Of a stretch of DNA of 64,000 nt, positions 8,381-16,270 are shown one piece after another. The stretch covers positions 1 through 64,000 of the forward strand of contig NZ_JAKSYD010000077.1 of NCBI RefSeq assembly GCF_022829605.1, read 5' to 3'. The stretch is from Methylobacterium sp. E-065 (lineage in GTDB: Bacteria > Pseudomonadota > Alphaproteobacteria > Rhizobiales > Beijerinckiaceae). Positions within the stretch are counted from its first letter, which is position 1. Each line of letters opens with the position of its first letter. The position numbers and the translations under genes were made by a program. A model generated the notes under the pieces. That model did no database searches, was not told the DNA's origin, and saw only the letters and a program-made list of their open reading frames with translations.

Positions 8381-10930
8381 CTAATGCAGCGCCAGCCCGG
8401 GCTTTCGCGGGGCCGTTGCCGGCGTGGCGGGGGGTAGGACATCCAGGATCGGCTCGCGGCGCGACCGGGCGGCTGGATCCAGCGGAAAGGTGCAGGTCAC
8501 GCAGGTGCCGGCTCCGGTCGCCGTCTCCAGATGAACGCGGCCCCCATGCAGCTCCACGAAGGAGCGGACGATCGACAGGCCGAGCCCGACACCCCGATGC
8601 CGGGTGCCGAGGGTATGGCTCTCGAACCGGTTGAAGACCGAGTCGGCGATCTCCTGGGGCATGCCGCGTCCGTAATCCCGTACGCTCAGCAGCAGATCCT
8701 GGCCGCTACGGCGGGCATGGACCTCCACGCGTTGCCCGGCCTCCGAGAAGCCGACCGCGTTCGAGAGCAGATTGAACAGGATCTGGCGGACGCGTTTCCC
8801 GTCGGCGTGCACGCTGCCGATATCCTCGGGCACGTCGAGGGAGAGGGTGATGCGCGATTCGGCGAGCCGGTCTTCGATGCCGCGCACGGCCGCCTCGATG
8901 GTGGCCTGAACGTCCACGTCCTCGCGCTGAAGCTCCAGCGAGCCGGCATCGATCGAGGCGAGATCGAGAATATCGTTGATGATGACGAGGAGCGCAGCGG
9001 AGGAGCGCATGATGTGATCGGCGTATTCGCGCTGCCGCTCATTGAGGGCGCCGACCGTCTCGTCGCCCAGGAGCTGCGTGAAGCCGATGATGTTGGTGAG
9101 CGGCGAGCGCAGCTCGTAGGAGACGTGGTGCACGAAGGTGTCGCGCAGCTGAGCGGCCTTCTCCAGGGCGTCGTTCTTCTCGGTGAGCGCCCGCTCGACG
9201 TTCACACTGGCGGTGACGTCGATAAGGGTCAGGAGCGTCGCGCCCTCCGGCAGCGGCTGGGCCGCGCAGTCCAGCACAGAGCCGTCGGCCACTTCCAGAC
9301 GGCAGGCCCGGGCGGTCCGCGATTCGAGGCCTACCACGGCGTCGCGGATGTCGAGCCACGGCTCCTCGGCGGGCGCCAGTTCCCGGCAGGCCGCGATGAC
9401 GGCATCGACGTGCGGACGCTCCTCGACCATCGCGGGGTCGAGCTGCCACACGGTCAGGAAGGCGCGGTTGGCGAGGGTCAGCCTTCCGTCGGCCCCGAAC
9501 ACCGCGACCGGCTCGGCCAGGGTGTCGAGGGTTTCGGCCTGCAGGCGGCGCAGGGCGTTGTAGCGGGATTCGGCGTTCAGATGGTCGGAGACGTCGTCGA
9601 ACAGGTAGGTCAGGCCGCCCTGCGGGTTCGGATCCGCCACGACGCGGAGCGTCCGCCCGTCGGGCAGGTACCACCACGACTGGTTGGCCTCCGCGGCGCG
9701 GTAAGCGGCGAGCACACCCTGCTTCCAGCCCCGGAAATCGGCATGCTCCTCGAGCTTCCGCTTCGCGCGCAGATGATCGAGGATCTCGCCGTCGGAGGGC
9801 CGGCCGTCTAGGAACGCCTGATCGAGGTCCCACAACTGGCGATACGCGGCGTTGTGAAAGATTAGCCGCTGCGACACGTCGAACATCGCCACCGCGGTCG
9901 GCAGCTGGTCGAGGGTGCGGACGTTGGCATTCATCTGCCGCTGCAGGTCGGCGCGGACGCTCTCCAGTTCCGACACGTCGATGGCGATACCGACGCGGCC
10001 GGTATCGAGGCTGGTCTCGAACACGTCGAGCATGCGCCGGTTCCCACCCACGATGGCCGAGAGCCGCGGCAGGCTCCGGGTCAGGCCGGCGGCGCGCGCC
10101 GCCTCCTCGCGGGCGATGGTCTCCCGGGCCGGCCGGTCGAACAGCTCCAGGCCGGAATCGAGGGCGGCCTCGCGGCTCTCCGCCTCGACGGCATTGACGT
10201 AGGCGGCGTTGACCCAGCTCAGGCTGCCCTCGCGGGTCCGCCGCCACACGGGCTGTGGGATCGCATCAAGCAGCCCGGACAGCGTCGAGAGCCCCCGGCG
10301 GGTCTCGTCCAAGGTGGCGCGCAGGTCCGCGATCTCGCTGCGTTCCTGGCTCGTCTCGCGCAGGCGCAGGAGAGCCCGGCCGGCCACCGCCTGCCCGTGC
10401 GCCTCGATGCTGCGGCCGGTCTGCGTCCGCAGGCTCAGCGTGAAGCCCGTGCCGCGTGCCCGCAAGGCCTCGACGGCGGCCTCGACCGCATTGGCGTCCG
10501 CAGTGACGAGCCAGGTGCCGAAGGCCAGGACGCGCCGGGCATAGCCTGAGGCCGGACGCTCACCGTTGATCGCGAGGCTGACATCGCCTTCCACCACCGG
10601 TTCGCTGCGCCGGTCCCAGGTGACGATGATCTGGCGCTCGGCGTTGAGCAGCATTTCGGCGCGGTCATGGGCGCCGCGCAGGACGTCGAGAGCCGCGGCC
10701 AGTTCACGCTCGCGCCGGGTCCAGCGGTTGCGCTCATAGAGGTGCAGCAGGGACAGGATGACCGCGAAGGCGACCAGGCCGCCGAAGATCGCCAGCGCGG
10801 CCACGCTGTGGATCTCGCGCGCGGAATGGGCCGCGGGCGCATCGACGAGCTCGGCCAGAGCCGCGCTCGCCGTTGTGAGAGCGAGCGCACCCACGCCGAT
10901 TCGAATGTGGGCCGCCCGACCGACACCCAT
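8381..10930 (-). CDS. divL: DivL-type cell-cycle tyrosine pseudokinase (PAS-HisKA-HATPase)
   Basis: An 849-residue membrane-associated sensor-kinase homologue: a hydrophobic N-terminus with a membrane helix near residues 45-65, a coiled-coil linker, several PAS-like domains between about 100 and 570, a dimerisation domain, and a C-terminal ATPase domain with N box FNLLSNAVGFS, G1 VRDYGRGMP and G2 RGVGLGLSIV. In the phosphoacceptor helix the usual SHELR reads SYELR: residue 605 is tyrosine (HHVSYELRSPLTNIIGF). This substitution defines DivL, which in Caulobacter acts with DivK to control CckA and hence CtrA. DivL of Caulobacter is somewhat shorter. The partner kinases are not in the window. 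Transcribed in the same direction as ahcY, but separated from it by two hairpins. Confidence 0.88.
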   Translation of the reverse strand: MGVGRAAHIRIGVGALALTTASAALAELVDAPAAHSAREIHSVAALAIFGGLVAFAVILSLLHLYERNRWTRRERELAAALDVLRGAHDRAEMLLNAERQIIVTWDRRSEPVVEGDVSLAINGERPASGYARRVLAFGTWLVTADANAVEAAVEALRARGTGFTLSLRTQTGRSIEAHGQAVAGRALLRLRETSQERSEIADLRATLDETRRGLSTLSGLLDAIPQPVWRRTREGSLSWVNAAYVNAVEAESREAALDSGLELFDRPARETIAREEAARAAGLTRSLPRLSAIVGGNRRMLDVFETSLDTGRVGIAIDVSELESVRADLQRQMNANVRTLDQLPTAVAMFDVSQRLIFHNAAYRQLWDLDQAFLDGRPSDGEILDHLRAKRKLEEHADFRGWKQGVLAAYRAAEANQSWWYLPDGRTLRVVADPNPQGGLTYLFDDVSDHLNAESRYNALRRLQAETLDTLAEPVAVFGADGRLTLANRAFLTVWQLDPAMVEERPHVDAVIAACRELAPAEEPWLDIRDAVVGLESRTARACRLEVADGSVLDCAAQPLPEGATLLTLIDVTASVNVERALTEKNDALEKAAQLRDTFVHHVSYELRSPLTNIIGFTQLLGDETVGALNERQREYADHIMRSSAALLVIINDILDLASIDAGSLELQREDVDVQATIEAAVRGIEDRLAESRITLSLDVPEDIGSVHADGKRVRQILFNLLSNAVGFSEAGQRVEVHARRSGQDLLLSVRDYGRGMPQEIADSVFNRFESHTLGTRHRGVGLGLSIVRSFVELHGGRVHLETATGAGTCVTCTFPLDPAARSRREPILDVLPPATPATAPRKPGLALH

Positions 10931-11185
10931 GGTTTGCCCCGCCCCCGCCTACCGACGGCGATGCGAGCGGCGCGCGCCATCGCGCGGCGCCAAACGCACC
11001 GTCCCCGCGGCGGTTCTCCCGAACCGGCGCGGCCCCATCGATCAAAGATTCGACGTCACTCTACCGTGCGTAGGAATCCACCCGGAAGGGGAACGAAGCG
11101 TGGCTTTTGACCGACGCGCATAATCAGTCGTTAACGACACACAGAAGACACAGTCCCAACCCGCATACACAGCTTGACAAACAAG

Positions 11186-11212
11186 AAGGCCCGACGCAGC
11201 GCGCCGGGCCTT
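11186..11212 (-). terminator. Second hairpin downstream of ahcY, T-rich tail
   Basis: AAGGCCCG at 11186-11193 and CGGGCCTT at 11205-11212 form an 8-bp stem. On the minus strand it is followed by CTTGTTTGTC, a T-rich tail, so this is the better Rho-independent terminator for ahcY. It also shields divL from ahcY transcription. Confidence 0.75.
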
Positions 11213-11244
11213 CAGGGATAGCCATGAATGAGCTCCAAACGTGG

Positions 11245-11276
11245 CCCGACCACCGGATATACAACCGGTGGTCGGG
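11245..11276 (-). terminator. First hairpin downstream of ahcY
   Basis: A perfect 12-bp stem (CCCGACCACCGG / CCGGTGGTCGGG) with an eight-base AT-rich loop, 25 nt after the ahcY stop. Together with the hairpin at 11186-11212 it makes a tandem terminator. The rest of the 10931-11300 interval shows no gene. Confidence 0.75.
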
Positions 11277-11300
11277 CGCGTCCGGGCGCCCTTCGGAGCC

Positions 11301-12701
11301 TCAGTAGCGGTAGTGCTCGGGCTTGAACGGGCCGGTCTCGGAGACGCCGATATAGGCGGCCTGATCGGGGCGCAGCTTCGAGAGCTTCACGCCGATCTTC
11401 TCCAGGTGCAGGGCCGCGACCTTCTCGTCGAGGGTCTTGGGCAGGGTGTAGACCTGCTTCTGGTACTTGCCCGGGTTGGACCACAGCTCGATCTGAGCCA
11501 GCGTCTGGTTGGTGAACGAGGCCGACATCACGAAGGACGGGTGGCCCGTCGCGTTGCCGAGGTTCACCAGACGCCCCTCCGACAGGAGGATGATGCGGTG
11601 GCCGTCCGCGAAGGTGATCTCGTCCACCTGCGGCTTGATGTTGGACCACTTGAGGTTCTTCAGGCCGACGACCTGAATCTCGTTGTCGAAGTGGCCGATG
11701 TTGCAGACGATCGCCCGGTCCTTCATCGCCCGCATGTGGTCGAGGGTGATGATGTCCTTGTTGCCCGTGGCGGTGACGAAGATGTCGGCGCGCGGGGCCG
11801 CATCCTCCATGGTCACGACTTCGTAGCCCTCCATGGCGGCCTGAAGCGCGCAGATCGGGTCGATCTCCGACACGAGCACACGGCAGCCGGCGTTGCGCAG
11901 GGACGCGGCCGAGCCCTTGCCGACGTCACCGAAGCCGGCGACCATGGCGACCTTGCCGGCCATCATCACGTCGGTGCCGCGGCGGATGCCGTCGACCAGC
12001 GACTCCTTGCAGCCGTAGAGGTTGTCGAACTTCGACTTGGTGACCGAGTCGTTCACGTTGATCGCCGGGAAGAGCAGCTTGCCCTCCTTGGCCAGCACGT
12101 AGAGGCGGTGGACGCCCGTGGTGGTCTCCTCGGAGACGCCCTTGATGCTGTCGGCGAGGCCGGCGAACCAGCCCTTCGGCTTCTCGGCCAGCTTCTTCTT
12201 GAGCAGCGCGAAGAAGACCTCCTCTTCCTCGCTCTCCGGCTTGTCGAGGAAGGCGGTGTCGCCGTTCTCGGCGCGCAGGCCGAGGTGGACGAACATGGTG
12301 GCGTCGCCGCCGTCGTCCAGGATCATGTTCGGCAGGCCGCCGTCATGCCAGTCGAACAGGCGCGAGGTGTAATCCCAGTACTCCTCCAGGGTCTCGCCCT
12401 TCACGGCGAAGACCGGGATGCCGGCGGCCGCGATGGCGGCGGCGGCATGGTCCTGGGTCGAATAGATGTTGCAGGAGACCCAGCGGATGTCGGCGCCGAG
12501 CGCCTTCAGGGTCTCGATCAGCACCGCGGTCTGGATCGTCATGTGGAGCGAGCCGGCGATCTTGGCGCCCTTCAGGGGCTGCGCAGAACCGTACTCCTCG
12601 CGGACCGCCATCAGGCCCGGCATCTCCGTCTCGGCGATCGAGATCTCCTTGCGACCGTAATCGGCCAGCCCGATGTCCTTGACGATGTAATCCTTGGCCA
12701 T
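11301..12701 (-). CDS. ahcY: S-adenosyl-L-homocysteine hydrolase
   Basis: Full-length AdoHcyase of 466 residues, NAD-dependent and cytosolic. It splits S-adenosylhomocysteine into adenosine and homocysteine, which metH in this window then remethylates. Motifs: [43 protein letters not shown], the NAD-binding [22 protein letters not shown], and the C-terminal KPEHYRY that closes the NAD site of the neighbouring subunit. It carries the extra 40-residue insertion ([17 protein letters not shown] and so on) found in proteobacterial enzymes. A dyad operator candidate lies 75 bp upstream, and two terminator hairpins lie downstream. Confidence 0.98.
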   Translation of the reverse strand: MAKDYIVKDIGLADYGRKEISIAETEMPGLMAVREEYGSAQPLKGAKIAGSLHMTIQTAVLIETLKALGADIRWVSCNIYSTQDHAAAAIAAAGIPVFAVKGETLEEYWDYTSRLFDWHDGGLPNMILDDGGDATMFVHLGLRAENGDTAFLDKPESEEEEVFFALLKKKLAEKPKGWFAGLADSIKGVSEETTTGVHRLYVLAKEGKLLFPAINVNDSVTKSKFDNLYGCKESLVDGIRRGTDVMMAGKVAMVAGFGDVGKGSAASLRNAGCRVLVSEIDPICALQAAMEGYEVVTMEDAAPRADIFVTATGNKDIITLDHMRAMKDRAIVCNIGHFDNEIQVVGLKNLKWSNIKPQVDEITFADGHRIILLSEGRLVNLGNATGHPSFVMSASFTNQTLAQIELWSNPGKYQKQVYTLPKTLDEKVAALHLEKIGVKLSKLRPDQAAYIGVSETGPFKPEHYRY

Positions 12702-12775
12702 GTGTCGACCGCTCCGTGTTCGCGTGGGGTTCGGCGCGAGCCTCTACCACCTCGCGAGCCGCGAAGCAATCAAGA

Positions 12776-12793
12776 TATAAACATGTCTTTATA
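12776..12793. promoter_or_regulatory. Dyad operator candidate upstream of ahcY
   Basis: TATAAACATGTCTTTATA: 6-bp inverted arms TATAAA/TTTATA around a 6-bp centre, in an AT-rich patch that stands out from the GC-rich surroundings, 75 bp before the ahcY start codon. It resembles dyads reported for ArsR-type regulators of the S-adenosylhomocysteine/methionine cycle in proteobacteria; that link is inferred from memory of such motifs, not demonstrated here. Confidence 0.45.
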
Positions 12794-12810
12794 CGTTCTA
12801 GAGAGTTCGC

Positions 12811-12848
12811 CGCCGAAGTGGTCACCGGTTCGGCGCAGGAGAGCGCTT
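12811..12848. repeat. Short dispersed palindromic repeat, copy A
   Basis: CGCCGAA, an 11-base loop and TTCGGCG form a hairpin that continues as CAGGAGAGCGCTT. A near-identical element lies at 26353-26391. Such short intergenic repeats are widespread in Hyphomicrobiales genomes. Confidence 0.6.
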
Positions 12849-12914
12849 AACCGCAAGGCGTTAAAGCCGAGGCGGCAGCTTGGCCGCCCCGGCAGCTCCA
12901 CGAGTCCAGTGCCT

Positions 12915-13319
12915 TTAGCGGGTCGGGCGAGCCAGCCAGCCGACCGCGAACGCGACGGCGGCCACGAGGGCGAGGGTCGTGCCGCGATTCTCGTCCGCGC
13001 GTGCCGCGATGCTGCGGCTGTGGTGGACGGCGCGGTCCCGGTAGTGCTGCCCGCGCTCGAAGGCCTCGTCGGCCAGATCCCGGCCGCGTGCGCTGACGTC
13101 GCGGAACCGGGTCCGGCCCTCTTCGACGAGATGCTCGCCGCCGTCGCGCAGATCGCGCACGGCGTCCCGGGCTTCGCCGTAGGCGTATTGGGCGGCGCCG
13201 GCGGCCTGGTCGTAAGCGCCCTCGAACTGGCGTCCCGGTTTACCGCCGACCGCGCCGGCAGCCGTCTTGACCCGCCCACCCAGGTGGCGGAGACCGCCTT
13301 CGAGATGATCCTTGTTCAT
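12915..13319 (-). CDS. CsbD-like stress protein with C-terminal membrane segment
   Basis: A 134-residue protein started at the ATG at 13319, preceded by GGAGGGACACG. Its N-terminus (MNKDHLEGGLRHLGGRVKTA, then GAVGGKPGRQFEGAYDQAAG) matches the CsbD family of small stress-induced proteins. The middle is a charged, probably helical region rich in Arg, Asp and Glu. Residues about 113-130 (GTTLALVAAVAFAVGWLA) form one membrane helix, followed by a short basic tail, the layout seen in CsbD/YqjD-like proteins. A membrane- or ribosome-associated stress role would be a guess. It stands alone on the minus strand. Confidence 0.7.
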   Translation of the reverse strand: MNKDHLEGGLRHLGGRVKTAAGAVGGKPGRQFEGAYDQAAGAAQYAYGEARDAVRDLRDGGEHLVEEGRTRFRDVSARGRDLADEAFERGQHYRDRAVHHSRSIAARADENRGTTLALVAAVAFAVGWLARPTR

Positions 13320-13477
13320 CGTGTCCCTCCGATCCGGCATGCGCCGGGATGGCGCACCGCCTGCGTCGGGGCGGAACGAGGCCGAAGCGTTGCGGTTCCG
13401 TTTGGATCACGGACCGAATCACACGTTTCGGTGCGTCCTGGCCCTGGACAGCCGAGTCACACGCCGCCGCAGATCCC

Positions 13478-15421
13478 TCAGATTTCGATCTCCGTCCCGA
13501 CTTCCACCACCTGCCGGGTCGGGACGCCGAAGAAGGCGCCGGTGCGCTCCGCGTTGCGCTGCATGAAGGCGAAGAGGTTCTCCCGCCAGGGTGCCATGCC
13601 GCGATCATCACTCTTGGCGATGATTGTCTCGTGACCGACGAAGATGGTCATGTCGTCGAGCACGTGCGGCGGTAGGTGGCGCGATTCGACCGCACAGGCC
13701 AGACCTTCGGGGATCGAGGCCTCCTCCATGAAGCCGTAGCGCAGGATCACCCGGTAGAAGTCCGGCGCCAGGATCGTCACGTGCGCGCGCTGCTCCCGCG
13801 CGACGGTCGGGGTCTCCTCGTAGAGCGCCGTGATGATCAGGATGCGCTCCATCAGGGCGTGGTTGCGCTCCACGAACCGGGACAGGTGCAGCGGGATCCC
13901 GTGCTCCGCGGCCGACAGGAAGGCCGCAGTGCCCGGCAGGCGCAGCAGCTCGCGGTGCTGGAGGCCGGAGAGGAAAACGTCCTCCGGCAGGCGCAGGAGG
14001 ACGCGCGCGTCCTCGACAAGCTCGTTGCCCTTCTTCCACGTCAGCATCATCAGCGCGACGAAGCCGGCGAGCACGAGGGGAAACCAGCCGCCCTCCAGGA
14101 TCTTCACGCTGTTGGCGGCGAAGAACACGAGGTCGATGGCCAGGAAGAAGCCGTTCACCGCGAAGACAAGGATCGGGTTGTAGCCCCAGCGCAGCGCGAT
14201 GAGCGCAGCGAGCAGCGTGGTGATGCCCATCAGCATCGAGACCGCGATGCCGTAGGCGCCGGCCAGTGCGTCGGACGATCCGAACATGACAACGGCCACA
14301 AGGGTGGCAACGGCGAGCAGCCAGTTCACCACCGGCACGTAGATCTGGCCGCGCTCGTCCCGGGCCGTCTGGACGATGCGCATCGCCGGGAGGAAGCCGA
14401 GCTGCACCGATTGCTGGGTCAGCGAGAACACGCCCGAAATGATCGCCTGCGAGGCGATGACCGTCGCCATGGTGGCGAGCGCGACCAGCGGATAATGCGC
14501 CCAATCGGGGCAGAGGCGGAAGAACGGGTTCTCGATCGCGCTCGGATCGGCGATCAGCAGGGCGCCCTGCCCGAAATAGTTGAGGATCAGCGCCGGCAGG
14601 ACCAGCACGAACCACGCCGCGCGGATCGGCAGGGCGCCGAAATGGCCGAGATCGGCATACATCGCCTCGCCGCCCGTCACCGCCAGGAACGCCGCGCCCA
14701 GCATGGCGAAGCTGACGGCAAAACCGGCATGGAACATGAAGTCGAGCGCCCGGAGTGGATTGGCGGCGGCGAGGATCTCGGGATTGTGCAGGATCCCGAG
14801 GATCCCGAGCAGACCCAGAATCAGGAACCACGCGAACATGACCGGGCCGAACACCCGGCCGATGGCGGCCACGCCCTTGTACTGGACCAGGAACAGCCCG
14901 ATCAGGATCACCAGCGTGATCGGCACCACGTATGGCCCGAGCGACGGCGCATCGACCTTCAAGCCTTCGATCGCCGAGAGCACCGAGATTGCCGGTGTGA
15001 TCGCCCCATCGCCGTAAAGCAGCGCTGCGCCGACCAGTCCCACCACCAGCAGCAGTGCGCCCCAACTGCCCGGCCGCGCTTGGCGTGCGCCGAGCAGCGC
15101 CAGCATGGCGACGATGCCGCCCTCGCCTCGGTTGTCGGCACGCAGGATCAGCACCGCGTATTTCAGCGAGACGATCAAGATCAGCGACCACAGGATCAGC
15201 GACACCGCGCCAGTCGCCGCAGCCGGCACCGACACGCCGCCGCTGGTGGCAGCCTTCACGGCCTCCTTGAACGCGTAGAGCGGGCTCGTGCCGATATCGC
15301 CGTAGACGACGCCGAGGGCACCGAGGACGAGCGCTGGCCGCAGGCGGTTGCGGGTGGGCTCGCCCTCCTGCGCCGCGGTCTCCGTTCCGGGTTCCGCGGT
15401 GGCGGCAAGGGACTGACTCAA
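13478..15421 (-). CDS. kup: Low-affinity potassium transporter Kup
   Basis: A KUP/HAK/KT potassium uptake protein with 12 predicted membrane helices and a long cytoplasmic tail. Family motifs are GVVYGDIGTSPLYAFKEAV, RADNRGEGGIVAMLALLGA and LLYGDGAITPAISVLSAIEG. I start it at the TTG at 15421 (GGGAG eight nucleotides upstream), giving 647 residues and leaving a short cytoplasmic N-terminus before the first helix. An ATG at 15496 would add 25 residues (MWPWLLTVEQSRRAQ and so on) with no good ribosome site. The open frame beyond that is non-coding. Kup imports K+ with protons and is usually constitutive. Confidence 0.93.
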   Translation of the reverse strand: MSQSLAATAEPGTETAAQEGEPTRNRLRPALVLGALGVVYGDIGTSPLYAFKEAVKAATSGGVSVPAAATGAVSLILWSLILIVSLKYAVLILRADNRGEGGIVAMLALLGARQARPGSWGALLLVVGLVGAALLYGDGAITPAISVLSAIEGLKVDAPSLGPYVVPITLVILIGLFLVQYKGVAAIGRVFGPVMFAWFLILGLLGILGILHNPEILAAANPLRALDFMFHAGFAVSFAMLGAAFLAVTGGEAMYADLGHFGALPIRAAWFVLVLPALILNYFGQGALLIADPSAIENPFFRLCPDWAHYPLVALATMATVIASQAIISGVFSLTQQSVQLGFLPAMRIVQTARDERGQIYVPVVNWLLAVATLVAVVMFGSSDALAGAYGIAVSMLMGITTLLAALIALRWGYNPILVFAVNGFFLAIDLVFFAANSVKILEGGWFPLVLAGFVALMMLTWKKGNELVEDARVLLRLPEDVFLSGLQHRELLRLPGTAAFLSAAEHGIPLHLSRFVERNHALMERILIITALYEETPTVAREQRAHVTILAPDFYRVILRYGFMEEASIPEGLACAVESRHLPPHVLDDMTIFVGHETIIAKSDDRGMAPWRENLFAFMQRNAERTGAFFGVPTRQVVEVGTEIEI

Positions 15422-15591
15422 CGCAACAGCTCCCGCATGACCCGCCCGGGCCTGGGCGCGTCGAGACTGCTCGACAGTTAGCAGCCAAGGCCACATCGTC
15501 CAGCGAGGGCGCAGCCGAAGGCGCCGGGATGTCGGAGCCACACGCAGACTTGAGGGTATAACGCGTCGCGCACAACGCCGAAGCAGCCGGC

Positions 15592-16263
15592 TCAGATCAG
15601 GTCGGCGAGCGCTTCCGGACAGGAATCCCCGTGCCGCAGGCAAAAGACCTCCGCGCCGGCGTGACGGGCGATCGACGCGGCCACGGTTGCGGCCGGGGCC
15701 GGCGCGCCCTCGCTCTCGCTCACCGCAATGGCGAGCAGCGGGACATCGTACCGGCGCAGGGTCTCGCAGGCCGTCAGCGCGTGGCTGATCGCCCCCAGGT
15801 AGCTGCCGGTTACCAGCAAGGCGGGCACGTCCAGCGCACGGAGCCAGTCTAGCCCGGTGGCCGCTTCGCTCACTGGGCTCATGAGCCCGCCGACACCCTC
15901 GATCAGCAGCGTTCCCGTCGTGCAGGCGATCTGCGCGCGGCACCAGCCGACGAGGTCGGCCAGCTCAAGGGACCGACCCTCCAGCACGGCTGCCTGATCG
16001 GGCGAGAGCGGCGCGGAGAAGCGCCAGGGCGAACAGGCCTCAACCGCCTCGGCGTCGAGGGCGATGTCCTGCGCGTCGAGCAGGCGGGCGGTGTCGCTTT
16101 CGGCGAAGCCGGGATCACCCAGAGCCGGGACGCCGCTCGCGAGCGGCTTCACGGTCCGCACCGCCCGGCCCTGCGCCCGCAGGCGCCGGGTCAAAGCCGC
16201 GGTGACGTAGGTCTTGCCGATCTCCGTCCCGGCGCCCGCGATGAAGACCGCCCGTGCGGCCAT
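15592..16263 (-). CDS. bioD: Dethiobiotin synthetase BioD
   Basis: A 223-residue P-loop enzyme that closes the ureido ring of dethiobiotin from 7,8-diaminopelargonate, CO2 and ATP. Evidence: the N-terminal FIAGAGTEIGKTYVTAAL (the BioD form of Walker A), VKPLASGV, the carboxylate-binding IEGVGGLMSPVSEA, and GSYLGAISHALTACE. The ATG at 16263 lies 7 nt after the secA stop codon, so the two are probably co-transcribed. No other biotin gene (bioA, B, F) is near, which is unusual. The family includes poorly characterised relatives, but length and motifs fit BioD. Confidence 0.88.
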   Translation of the reverse strand: MAARAVFIAGAGTEIGKTYVTAALTRRLRAQGRAVRTVKPLASGVPALGDPGFAESDTARLLDAQDIALDAEAVEACSPWRFSAPLSPDQAAVLEGRSLELADLVGWCRAQIACTTGTLLIEGVGGLMSPVSEAATGLDWLRALDVPALLVTGSYLGAISHALTACETLRRYDVPLLAIAVSESEGAPAPAATVAASIARHAGAEVFCLRHGDSCPEALADLI

Positions 16264-16270
16264 GCCGGCC

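Noticed and set aside
12702..12914. S-adenosylhomocysteine or SAM riboswitch in the ahcY leader
   Set aside because: The conserved GAGGAGCGC and GGCUC-type elements of the SAH riboswitch are not seen; the only structured element close to the gene is the AT-rich dyad, which looks like a protein site.
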